Assembly: GCA_048213135.1 (NCBI GenBank)
Contig: PS015079.1
Coordinates: 95,842 to 126,997 of the forward strand
Direction of reading: 5' to 3'
DNA length: 31,156 nucleotides
Origin: Reclinomonas americana ATCC 50394
Taxonomy: Eukaryota > Jakobida > Jakobea > Jakobida
The translations under genes and the position numbers were made by a program. Below the pieces are notes generated by a model. That model made no database searches and was not told where the DNA came from. It was given only the letters and a program-made list of their open reading frames with translations. How positions within the stretch are numbered: position 1 is the stretch's first letter; every line of letters begins with the position of its first letter. This document shows positions 1 to 10,332 of the stretch, one piece after another.

Positions 1-690
1 ATTGGCATTCACCGCCGCGGCCACGGCACTGGCGGCGGAGGCCAGCTCTGCTCCGCTGGGCGGTGCCGCGTACCCGTAGGGATTGTGTGGCGGCGCAGCA
101 CCGTAAGCGGGCGCGCCTTCCGGGTAGTACACTTGACCGACGCCGCGTTGGGAGCCGTCGACAAGAATCGGTGACTTGGACATGCTCACACTGCGTGGAT
201 CAAGGGTGAATGCATGCTGCGACGTGAGAGACTGCCGTGTCACACACACCGAATCGGTCGACCGCGAATGGAGGAGCCCGACAATTGACACGCTCCGCCC
301 GCCGTTCTCTCGTCCTGGAACTCGACAAAGCCGAAGCGGGTGTCGTGGTACTATTGGTGCGATCAGTGGAAAAGATAATGAGGAAAGGATGCGGGCAGAC
401 GCAACTCGATCGCCGGCCAGGACGACCTTGGCGACAGGCCCGGCGTTGGCCACGAAAAAGTCGGCCAGCTCGTGCTCGGTGATGCCCGAGTCGAGACCGC
501 CGACGTAGACAGTGCGTGTGACTGCCGCTCGCTTCTCGTCGGGGAGGCTCTCCATGGCGCGGCGGGAGGACACGGAGGTGAGGATGGCGTTTTTGGAGGG
601 GGCGATGCTGTGAAAAGGGGGATGAGACACAGGGAGGAGAGGGGGAGGGAGGAGGGGAGAGCGGAGGGAAAGAGGCAAGAGAGAGAGAGA

Positions 691-725
<35 letters not shown>

Positions 726-1830
726 GAGAGAAGAGATGCATGAGTGAGAGCTGGAAGGATGAGATTTTGATGAGCGAGAGATTGGAAGCGCAGAGGACGG
801 GATTCACAGAGAGCGAGAAAGAGACGACGCGCGAGAGTGGAGGGACACAACTCATCATAGGAGCGCACGAAAAATGTGCACAAGGAAGCAATGGGTGAGA
901 AGAGACGCACGATGCATGTGAGGATGAGAGGCTAGACGAGAAGAGAGACTGTGCGCAACTGCAGTACAAACAAAGAACGCGGTGAGAGGAACGCAAGAGA
1001 ATTGGTAGCAACAGAACATGAGCAGGGAAAGAAGAGAGATAGAGCACAATGGAGACGAGAAAGCTGCATGGAGTGAAGAAATGATGAAGAGAACAGGATA
1101 CCTGGGAGAAAGAGAGAGCGACAAGTGATTTGTCACCAAACACACCTGAGTTTCGAGGTGCCGAGCTGAATACCGTTGAGGTGAAGCGCGGACTTGGCCT
1201 TCTCCGGTGTCTCAAACTCGACAAATGCGAAACGCGTCTGGTGATCCATGTCGCCACACATGCGACACTCGGTCACCACGCCGCACACACTGAAGAATTC
1301 CTTCAGTTGCGTCTCTGTCAGCTGCAACGCCGAGGACAGAGTGAGAGATGATGTGCAAACGTGAAGTGAAGAAAGGCGCGCTGACCTGTCGATCAATCTG
1401 CGAGACGTAAATGGTCCGCGGAATGAGGACTGCTTCGGCGGCAGCACGGGACGCGTCGCGATGAGATGGCGGTTGTTGCGGTCTGGGCATGCCGTACATG
1501 GGCGGTGGTGCCATCTGCATTGCGAAATGGGAGTCAAGGTCGGCGCCCGATGACAATTACTCACTGGCACTGCACTCTATTACTTGTCCTTCGCTGCCTA
1601 ATTGGTTGCATTCTGTCTGCATGTCTTCCTGTCGGTCTGTCTCTGCTTACTCACCCGCATCATGTAGGGATCCATGTGAGGCATCTGGTGCCCGTAGCCC
1701 ATGGGCATTGGCGGTGGGTACATGGGCGCGCCAACCATAAATGGGGCCATTGGCGGTGGCTGCAGAGGCGAGAGATTTAAGCGGGAGGGCGGGGAGAGGG
1801 AGGGGGAGAGGGAGAGAGCGAATGAAGGGA

Positions 1831-1908
<78 letters not shown>

Positions 1909-2174
1909 TGTTGTGAGTGGCTATGAGAGAACAAAATGAGCGACAGAATGAGAGACGGAGAGTGGAATGCGACAGGAAGGAGGGTTGCACAGCTCAAACG
2001 ATGCGCGCAGGGATCTGAGGAGACGCAACTGCGACCGGGGCAATGGCGCTCTTGCTCGCCTGCACCTTCAGTCGCTTCCCGCCCAGGGTCACGCCGTCGA
2101 GCTGCTGGGCAAGGACCGCGCATGATGGGTCGGAGAACTCGACAAAGCCGAAGCGGGAGGGGTGGGCGGCGTCG
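1..2174 (-). CDS. RNA-binding protein with three RRM domains (partial at both ends)
   Basis: Exons on the minus strand, 5' to 3': 2174-2030, 1759-1655, 1514-1386, 1321-1146, 607-406, 350-250, 190-1; phases agree across every junction. The first visible exon is the C-terminal half of RRM1 (RNP1-like RFGFVEF, then KRLKVQASKSAIAPVA). A Pro/Met/Tyr-rich linker follows (PPPMAPFMVGAPMYPPPMP). RRM2 has RNP2 TIYVSQI and RNP1 TRFAFVEF, ending near SIAPSKNAIL. RRM3 has TVYVGGL and TRFGFVEF. After RRM3 comes an Ala/Pro/Tyr-rich tail that leaves the window. RRM2 and RRM3, with the SK-A-I motif after each fold, resemble plant CID8-12 proteins and animal SREK1/SRSF11, so a role in mRNA binding or splicing is inferred; the precise orthologue is unclear. 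The start codon and first half of RRM1 must lie in or near the N run at 2505-2912. Confidence 0.8.
1833..1890. repeat. (GT)n microsatellite in an intron of the RRM gene
   Basis: An uninterrupted GT run, followed by a short GA run, lies between the exons at 1655-1759 and 2030-2174. On the sense (minus) strand it reads (AC)n. Short open frames across it are repeat artefacts. Confidence 0.95.
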
Positions 2175-2405
2175 CTGGAGAGGGAGGGAGGGGGTGGAGG
2201 GTGAGATGAGAGGGAAATGAAGAGTGTGAATGCAAAAGAGAATGTGATGGAAGAGAGACGTGAGAGAACAGGAGCAGAGGGTGGCTGCGATACAAGGGGT
2301 TAAAGAGAGAGAAAGCGAGAGACGCACACCGAGGCGCAGAGAGGGGGAGTTGCTTGGAGGTCAGAGAGAATAAGAGAGACTGCAGCACATGGGTGAAGAA
2401 TGGGA

Positions 2406-2408
<3 letters not shown>

Positions 2409-2490
<82 letters not shown>

Positions 2491-2912
2491 TGTGAGAGAG
2501 AAGANNNNNNNNNNNNNNNNNNNNNNNNNNNNNNNNNNNNNNNNNNNNNNNNNNNNNNNNNNNNNNNNNNNNNNNNNNNNNNNNNNNNNNNNNNNNNNNN
2601 NNNNNNNNNNNNNNNNNNNNNNNNNNNNNNNNNNNNNNNNNNNNNNNNNNNNNNNNNNNNNNNNNNNNNNNNNNNNNNNNNNNNNNNNNNNNNNNNNNNN
2701 NNNNNNNNNNNNNNNNNNNNNNNNNNNNNNNNNNNNNNNNNNNNNNNNNNNNNNNNNNNNNNNNNNNNNNNNNNNNNNNNNNNNNNNNNNNNNNNNNNNN
2801 NNNNNNNNNNNNNNNNNNNNNNNNNNNNNNNNNNNNNNNNNNNNNNNNNNNNNNNNNNNNNNNNNNNNNNNNNNNNNNNNNNNNNNNNNNNNNNNNNNNN
2901 NNNNNNNNNNNN
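2409..2912. repeat. (GA)n microsatellite running into an assembly gap
   Basis: About 80 bp of pure GA (2409-2487) is followed by a short unique stretch and 408 Ns (2505-2912). The gap hides the 5' end of the minus-strand RRM gene and possibly upstream 5'UTR of the plus-strand vWA-kinase gene; a candidate acceptor (tgatttgcag) sits at 2936-2944 just right of the gap. Confidence 0.9.
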
Positions 2913-2971
2913 CGTCCTGGTTCTGATTTGGTCCTGATTTGCAGAGCCGCTGTTGATAGTTGACGAGTTGC

Positions 2972-5900
2972 ATGGCTTCTTCTTCTTCTTCTTCTTCTTC
3001 TCCGTCCTCTTCACGCTCTGGAGAACTCGATCGCAACATTCGAAAACTGCAGGATGTGATGGGCGAGCTGACCAACACTCGCGCAGGTCTCGACTTGATG
3101 ATTGTTGCGTCTCACAGATGTGCACACTGTTGTGCATGCGGGATACGCTTGGTTCGCCTCTCGATCTCCGTTGCTGGTTGCACGAAACGTGTGCACCAAG
3201 AGATATCGATTTTATTGTCCGCCTACAACTCTCCACCACATTCTTCACGCGCATTCTTTAAAGTGCTGCAGTACGAGTGTCTCGTTTTTTCTTTGTTAGA
3301 TATACTTTCGCTGTTAACACCGGCCGGTACCTTGCAGCTTGTTGATGCGTCTGGCAACATCAGCGCAGACCAGTTCAACATCATGCGTCAGTGCCTTCGC
3401 CTCCTCCTCGACCGAGTTCCATTCGGCGAAGGTCCGAAGCAGACTCGTGTTGGCATCATTCAGTGTGCCACCGACGCGCACTTGGTCGCGCCTCTGCAGT
3501 CGGATCTCACTGCGTTGCAGAGCTCATTCACCAGTGCGTCGAAACTGCACATGTCAGCATGCATGCACAGTTGTGCATGTGTCAACATGCACACGGATGC
3601 ATATGAACTAACAACGGTCTCGGTTGGTTCTTGCAGACATGAAGCCTCTCAAGTCCAGAGTTCGAAAAACCAACACGGCATTGGGTCTCCGGCGGTGTGA
3701 TGATCACTTCGCGATCAATTCGACGCGTCGTCGTGGTGCTCAACAAACCATCCTTGTTCTCACTGATGGTTGCCCCGTTAACCGCAAGGAAACATACGAC
3801 GTGGGTGCTGAGTTGCTCGAGCAGGTGCGTAAGCGTTGGCGAACTTGCACAAATAGACGCGAAAGCCGCTCGCATCAACTCATGTACTGTACGCTGCGAG
3901 CCCAGCGTGTGACGATTGTGGCCCTCGGAATCGGCCGCATTGCTGAGGAACTTCGCGTTATGTGCGCCCCGAACTGCGACCTGCAGGTGCAAAGTTTCGA
4001 CGATCTGGACACTCTGTTCAAGTGCGCCATGTTGCCACCACGAGCGCCGCCGACTGTTCTGTCCAACGGCTTGACATCTTCGAAGATAAGCGTCAAGTTT
4101 GAGATGTATGTATTCTTGCGTGCTGCAATGCATCTGCCTGTACCAGTAATTTCTCTGCTGTTTCCCCAGGCCCGAGGGCTTTGGGCAGGTGGTTGAGTAT
4201 GTTGTCGAGCGCAAGGATCGTGCAGGTGGTGAGCAAGCATATTTCCATGCATGTGACATCAGTTGCTAGCGCTATACATGCTGCTGTTGACACGTGCACG
4301 TTGCATTTTCTCAGGGCGGTGGCGACCGGAAGAGACTACGTCCCTGGCGGTGTGCGACTTTGAAAATTTGCAACCCGAGGTAACAACTAAATTGCTTGCG
4401 CACAGTAGTGAACTTAAAAGTATTTCATCACACTGCGGTTCTTGCCACACGCAGACCGAGGTCACAATTCGTGTACGAGCCATCTACCGCGATCGAACGC
4501 TGAGCGAGTGGAGCGAGGAATTCACCGCGAAGACACTGAGAGGCAAGTGATTAATGTTGCAGAACGCACAGCACAATCCGTGTGACTTGGCTGACAATTC
4601 TATTTTCCAATCATCTCCTGCTCAAGATGAACAACCTCGGTCGCCAGTGGCCGCACAGGAGCATCGACGAGGTGATTCTCATGTAGTTGCCGCAGTGGCG
4701 TACCGGCAGACGGGTGTTTTGTTAGCATCGTCAGGCTGCGCTCGCTTGCTCCAAGGAAGACGTCAGTCTGGTGTCGACGATGAACCAGTTAAGCGTCGAT
4801 CTCCGACGGCGTGCGCAAGCATGTTTGTTCGGTGCTAATATCCTGTCTGCGATGCGTTATGTTTACAGGTGGTGATGAAAGTGTTTGGGCGGCAACACCG
4901 TGCACTCTTTGACCGTGAGCTCCTTGTGCTGCAAGACGTGCGTCGGTTAATTCCACTTTGTGCTGTCCGCCTGCTGGATGTGTTGGAGGACTTTACGCCA
5001 GGCGAAGAGGACGCGCTGGTGCTACAATTCGGCAAGGGGTCGGTCTCTGAACGCCTCGAGGCTCACGTGCGCGATGGCAGGTGGGTGGAGCCGTCGCCAC
5101 TCGTTCGTATGATGCAATTTGCGATTGATGGTCATGACGATCGCTTTCGTTCTGCTCAGCATTTCACTTGCGGAGCGTCGTGCGTTGATCACAAATATGT
5201 TCACGTGCGTTCAGCAGCTACACGAGAGCACCAACTACGTATGGGTCGACTGCAAACCGGCCAACGTTGCGTCGTGCTCTTGATCAAGTCACAGTTAAAT
5301 TAAGCAGATCAGTAGTATCGACTAGAGAAGTACTGTATGCTAGCTACACTGCGCAACGTGCCTCAATTGATAGTCCCTCTCTTTGTTTCTGTGTGTATGC
5401 AGTTTGTCTTCTTCGACGACGACGATCGGCGGAGGTCAGAGCGCATGTGCATGGTTGACTTTGACAGCGCTGTCGAGCGTGGTGCGTAAGCAATTGTGTC
5501 TTCACTTATTTATCAGCCACAGCACTGTACAAATGGTGATCGATGCAGGGGAACCTGCCATCGGTACTTGGACTCCTGCGTACGGTGAGCGTAATATGAG
5601 TACCTCCAAACCCTTGCCATGAACACTGTACGCTCACCATCTGTACCCTCGCGGTACAGCGCCCCCCGAGCGATTTCTGGCGGAGCGCAATGGCACACCA
5701 TTCGTGGCGCAGCCTAGCAGTGATGTGTGGTCTCTTGGCATCTCGGCATTGGAGGTGCTCACTGGTTCCATCTGGTTCCGCACCAGGGGCATCGATGTCA
5801 GTGAACTCAGCACCGTGCTGACCGACCGTGATCGAGTGGCATCGGTGAGTGCTTGCAACATTTGCGTTTCTCGTTTTTTGTTTGACGTCTCACCAGGTAC

Positions 5901-8074
5901 TTTGCAGATGTTTTCCAAGAATTCACTGATACAAGCATTCGAATTGCCTGCTGAGTTTGCCAGTCTTCTGTCAAAGATGTTGGTGTTTGAACCACTGGAT
6001 CGACCCACCGTGAATACCCTACTTCGCGATGCCGTGTTCGTGGGCGCGTCGTACACGCAGAGTGTGTTGGGAGCGTGCGTCGCCTTGCTGCTGCTTGAAT
6101 CTTTGAGAGTGTGATTTCTTATCTCCCATTACTGTTACCACGTTGGTCTCAGGCTGGTGAATAGCACAGCTGAACTTCGTCAGGGCCAGTCGGGTGAGTT
6201 GCCACTGCATAATCCCCACCGCTGCTGCGTTGTTAACGTTGTTGCTCATGGTGTTGGTGCGTTTTGCCAGACATCTTGAATGCGGTGGCGCGACAGGCGC
6301 TGAACCATTGCCCGTCATTGTGCTTTGTGCTGCCGGAAAGGCAGGACACCTGGTTCACTCGTGCTGTGGCGTGCATCAGTCCTCACGAGCAGCTGCGCAC
6401 TGGCTGTTCGAATTTATCATGTTAGTGTACACGTGTGATTGTTCGTCATCTCACTGTTGTTGCACAGGTTCCGTCTGTTTGTGTTTTGTGAGTTCCAGGC
6501 CGTGTTGCCTACATCGCTATTCCCGACAGCCCGTGGCTTTCCAGTGGTTTGTACTTGCATTTGTGGTTGTCGTCGCGATCGGATCTGACTGCATGCACGT
6601 TTGTCACAGGGCGAGCAGCGCATTTGTGTGACACCTCTATGGCACCCAACTGGGCGCGAAGGAGTGCAGCTGGTCCGCGAGAAGCAATGGTGGCTGAAGG
6701 TGTCCAAGATTGTTGTGCGGGCGCTGAAGGTGACCAGCTTCATGGCACGTGTTAGCCAGGCGGTGCGGTTTGCTATGTCGCGATCGGTGCCATTTAGCAG
6801 TCTTTTGCGTACTTACACTGGTGGCACAGTGTGGCTTCCCTGTCCCAGATATTGAGGGCGTCGTGGAGTTTGTGACGAAGGCAAAAGAGACATTCAACAG
6901 TTATGCGCTCATCTCCTCGACGTTTATCTGCACATGCGCGATCATATCGCGCTCACCAACGAAGGTTTCGCTCGCAGCCATTGTTAACGAGTTGCATTGT
7001 GAACAAAACGTCGATGAGCTGGCGGAACTGCAAGCAAGGTTGGTTGTTATTATAATTACCCTTCCGCTTTTCGCGCAGCGATCGTTTGCCATTAATCACG
7101 TTTTGCGCAGCGACGAAGAGGTACCTGATGCTGTGCTGCCACGACGGGTGACAGGGTGAGTGGCGTGTGACATCGAGGATCTCGCCTTTGTCAACTACCA
7201 AAAGAGGAGTGCACGCAGCGAGGCTCTCGAGCAAGCACGCGACGTGTTGGGTCTCACCAGCGCGCAGCGCACCTCCGTGGCTGGTGTCACAGCCGTGATG
7301 GTGACACGCGGCGGTCCAGCGGGTCCAGTCGGTGACTTATTGTGGGTGTGCGAAGATCATGCAGGGCTGATCGAAGCCTGGAACCAGTATCACATTCAGG
7401 ACGAGATCGAATTTCTTGATCGTGCACTTCGTGTATGCCGATGCGGCAGCCGCTACATGGAGTTGCGTCAATCGTACTTTCGCACTTGTGATCGCGGTGC
7501 ATGATATTGTGTTTGCAGTCCATACGGGCCACCATTGACTGTCAGTGGAGCTGGATCACCAACGGCGGCTTCTGCCGCGTCTCCATCGGCTGGTGCCAGT
7601 GGCAGTAGCAGTGCTTTGCCTGATTCTGCGCCGCCTGCCGCGGTGTTGCGATCATGCATGGTGAAGAAGTTGAGTGCACGATTGTTTTTCATGAATTCAC
7701 GCAAGCGCGTTTGTATATTTTGCAGCTGCATGCAGCTTACCTGCGTGCTCTTGATGTCATGATGTTTATGTAGGAAGTCGACGGGGTGGATTCCGGGATG
7801 GAACAATCGCTTCATGTTGTTGGATCCCGCCGCCGGCCACGGTTTCGTTCGATGCTACAAGGACGCATCGTGCAAAAAGCTGATTGGCGTCATGACGCTC
7901 TATGACAAGTCGTTTGCAGCCGACGACGTGCGCGGCGAGCTGGCCTTTTTCGACGCTCATGGCAACGTGCAGTCGCACATCCGCTTCCCCTCCACATCAG
8001 AGTTGCAGGCGTGGTGTCGTGATCTGGTGCTTCTCGGGGTGCCGCGAGTGGATGTGGATTTCGGGAGCATTTAA
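2972..8074 (+). CDS. vWA - FN3-like - atypical protein kinase - PH-like multidomain protein
   Basis: Modelled exons: 2972-3103, 3338-3533, 3637-3824, 3906-4105, 4170-4225, 4315-4379, 4455-4542, 4627-4826, 4869-5080, 5160-5265, 5403-5481, 5549-5584, 5660-5844, 5908-6074, 6153-6193, 6271-6420, 6468-6546, 6610-6762, 6830-7038, 7111-7155, 7207-7461, 7519-7683, 7774-8074 (about 1,100 residues). A Ser-rich start precedes a vWA domain (residues ~37-205) with MIDAS-type DASGN and LTDG. A FN3-like domain follows (~210-305: VEYVVERKD, LQPETEVTIRVRAI). The kinase domain (~370-635) has VVMKVF lysine, WVDCKPAN in place of HRDLKPAN, DFD in place of DFG, then APPERF and SSDVWSLGISALEVL. The middle region contains FRLFVFCEF and a WHPTGREG motif seen in large protist signalling proteins. 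The end is PH-like (KLSARLKSTGWIPGWNNRF). Cytosolic signalling is inferred. The weakest joins are exons 7-9 and the 6420/6468 junction, where phases disagree. Confidence 0.68.
3104..3337 (+). other. Intron that is open and in frame inside the vWA domain
   Basis: This intron begins GTTGCGTCTC and ends CCTTGCAG. It is 234 nt long, a multiple of three, and has no in-frame stop. Removing it joins LDLMI to LVDASGN, giving a normal vWA first strand and MIDAS loop; keeping it would insert 78 residues just before the MIDAS. Confidence 0.7.
4543..4626 (+). other. Probable GC-AG intron
   Basis: The FN3-like exon ends CTGAGAG followed by GCAAGTGA, the typical GC-type donor AG|GCAAGT. Reading on from the exon without splicing meets a stop at once. 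The acceptor chosen (cctgctcaag) keeps the next exon open, but that exon has no recognisable domain, so the 3' boundary is less certain than the donor. Confidence 0.55.
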
Positions 8075-8207
8075 ATTTTGACCCAGTACAAGTGCGCCAT
8101 GTTGTGATTGGAGTGAGACGTCCGCATGTGCACATACGTGCCCAAGCATTGCAATATTGTACGCATGCAGTGTCAAATTTCATTCTTCCACATTTTTTTC
8201 GTCTTTC
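8075..8207. other. Short intergenic spacer between tandem plus-strand genes
   Basis: There are 133 bp between the stop of the vWA-kinase gene and the start codon of the secreted protein. The spacer is AT-richer than its surroundings and ends in a T-rich run before the ATG. I see no clear TATA box, polyadenylation hexamer or RNA gene. Confidence 0.6.
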
Positions 8208-10274
8208 ATGCGCGCTCTTGTCTTTGTGTGCCTCGTGCTGCTGCTGGCGCTGTGCGTGTTCGCCAGCACGTCGTGGGCCTCGTCACGCCTGCTGCGTGGT
8301 GAGCAAGCGGAGGAGGAGATGTCGGCGCAGCATCTCTTTGGTGGCCGTGTGGGCGACGACCCCGCCGATTCGTGGTTGGCCTACACTGTTGAGTGTGTGG
8401 GAGAGAGGGAGAGGGAGAGAGGGGGAGGGAGAAGGAGGAGAGGGGGGCGAGGGAGAGGGAATGAGTGAGTCGGAGCAATGCATCACAGCGTGTGTTTGTG
8501 TTGTGCGTGTGTGTGCAGACNNNNNNNNNNNNNNNNNNNNNNNNNNNNNNNNNNNNNNNNNNNNNNNNNNNNNNNNNNNNNNNNNNNNNNNNNNNNNNNN
8601 NNNNNNNNNNNNNNNNNNNNNNNNNNNNNNNNNNNNNNNNNNNNNNNNNNNNNNNNNNNNNNNNNNNNNNNNNNNNNNNNNNNNNNNNNNNNNNNNNNNN
8701 NNNNNNNNNNNNNNNNNNNNGGGAGGGAGGGAGGGAGGGAGGGAGGGAGGGAGAAGGATGGGTGTGGAGAGTGAAGGAGTGAGTCGGAGCAATGCATCAC
8801 TCTCTTTGATTGTGTGTATGTGCGTGTGTGTGTGTTGTGTGCATGTGTGCAATGAGAGAGAGAGGGAGGGAGGAAAGCAAGGGAGGGAGGGAGGGAGGGA
8901 GGGAGGTTAGAGCGAGACGGAGCAATGCATGACTTTTGTCTGTGTCTGCTTTTGTGTGTGCGTGTTTGCGAAAAGGGGGAGAGAGACAGATAGATAGACA
9001 GACAGACAGAGAGGGAGAGAGAGAGAGAGAGAGAGAGCGAAAGAGTGAGAGAATGCACGACTGTCTATGTCTCCCTTCTCTTTCCTGTTGTGTGTGGCTT
9101 ATTGTGTGTTCTGTGCAGGTTGCCAAGGGCAACGGAAAGAAGGTGACTTATGTCAATGCCACTTGGGTGGTGCCGGAGTTGCGTACGTGTGTCAGTGAGT
9201 GCGATTTTCTCCGCCGATCTCGTTTTGCGCGTTCTCTCATGCTCACTTGCATGTGCTTGCCGCATCATGGCTCGCTTCTCACCTGCACATGTTCTCTCTC
9301 ACCCCCTCTGCGCTCTCTGTCTTTCTGTCGCGCGCGTTCTCTCGTGCTAAGTGCTTGTTGCTTTTCCTCCCTTTCCTCCCTCCTCCTCCTCCTCCCCCTT
9401 TCCACTCACGCCCACCACCCACAGGTACCCCAACCGCCGCGACTCGAGCGGCAACGCTCCCGGTGAGTCCTGCCCATCCTCCCCCTTTTCCGAAATCCAC
9501 TCTCACTCATTCCCTCTCACACATACAGGTTTCTGGTTCGGCATCGAGCCGGTGGTACGACACTCTCTCTTGTGCGCCTCGCACCGTCATGGCTATTGAT
9601 TCAGTTCCTCTGCAGCCCGCTGATCTGCTCATTCAACCCATCCTGGCGTACGGCGACACTGGCAACTTCCCGCCGCGCTACTCCATCTTCAATGGTAAGT
9701 GCCTGCTCGCACTGCCTCTGATTTGCGTGTCACGTGTCTGATTGTATCCTTTATCGCAGGCTACTTTGACTGGTTGAATGGCCAGTTGCGTACTTCCCTC
9801 TGTCGTCTCTCTCTCTCTCTCCTGCGCCTGCATGTCGCTGCCACCAAGTCACGCAGCGCAGCTCATCGATGATCGCCTCCGCTCGCGCTCTCTTCGCACC
9901 TCCCCTTTCTCTCGGTGTTGCGCCGAGCTGCCTCCGAGGAGCACAGCAGCGCAACAGCGCAGCGCGCCCACGCTCGATCTCTCCTCTTTCTAGCCCCTCT
10001 CTCTCTCACTCTCCCCTTTCTCTTGCGCCGAGCAAGCCGCTGCCTCCCAGGCCGCAGCGCAGCTCATCGATGAACACCTCCACTCGTGCGGCTCTCTGTC
10101 TTCTCTCTCCCTCGCTGGTCTCTCTTGTGTTGCGCCTGTGTGTCGCTGCCACCAATGCGCGCAGCAACGCAATAGTGCAGCGCATCGATGACCACCTCCG
10201 CTCTTCTTCTCTCTCATTTGTCTCGCTTGTCTCTCTCTCTCTCTCTCTCTNNNNNNNNNNNNNNNNNNNNNNNN

Positions 10275-10332
<58 letters not shown>

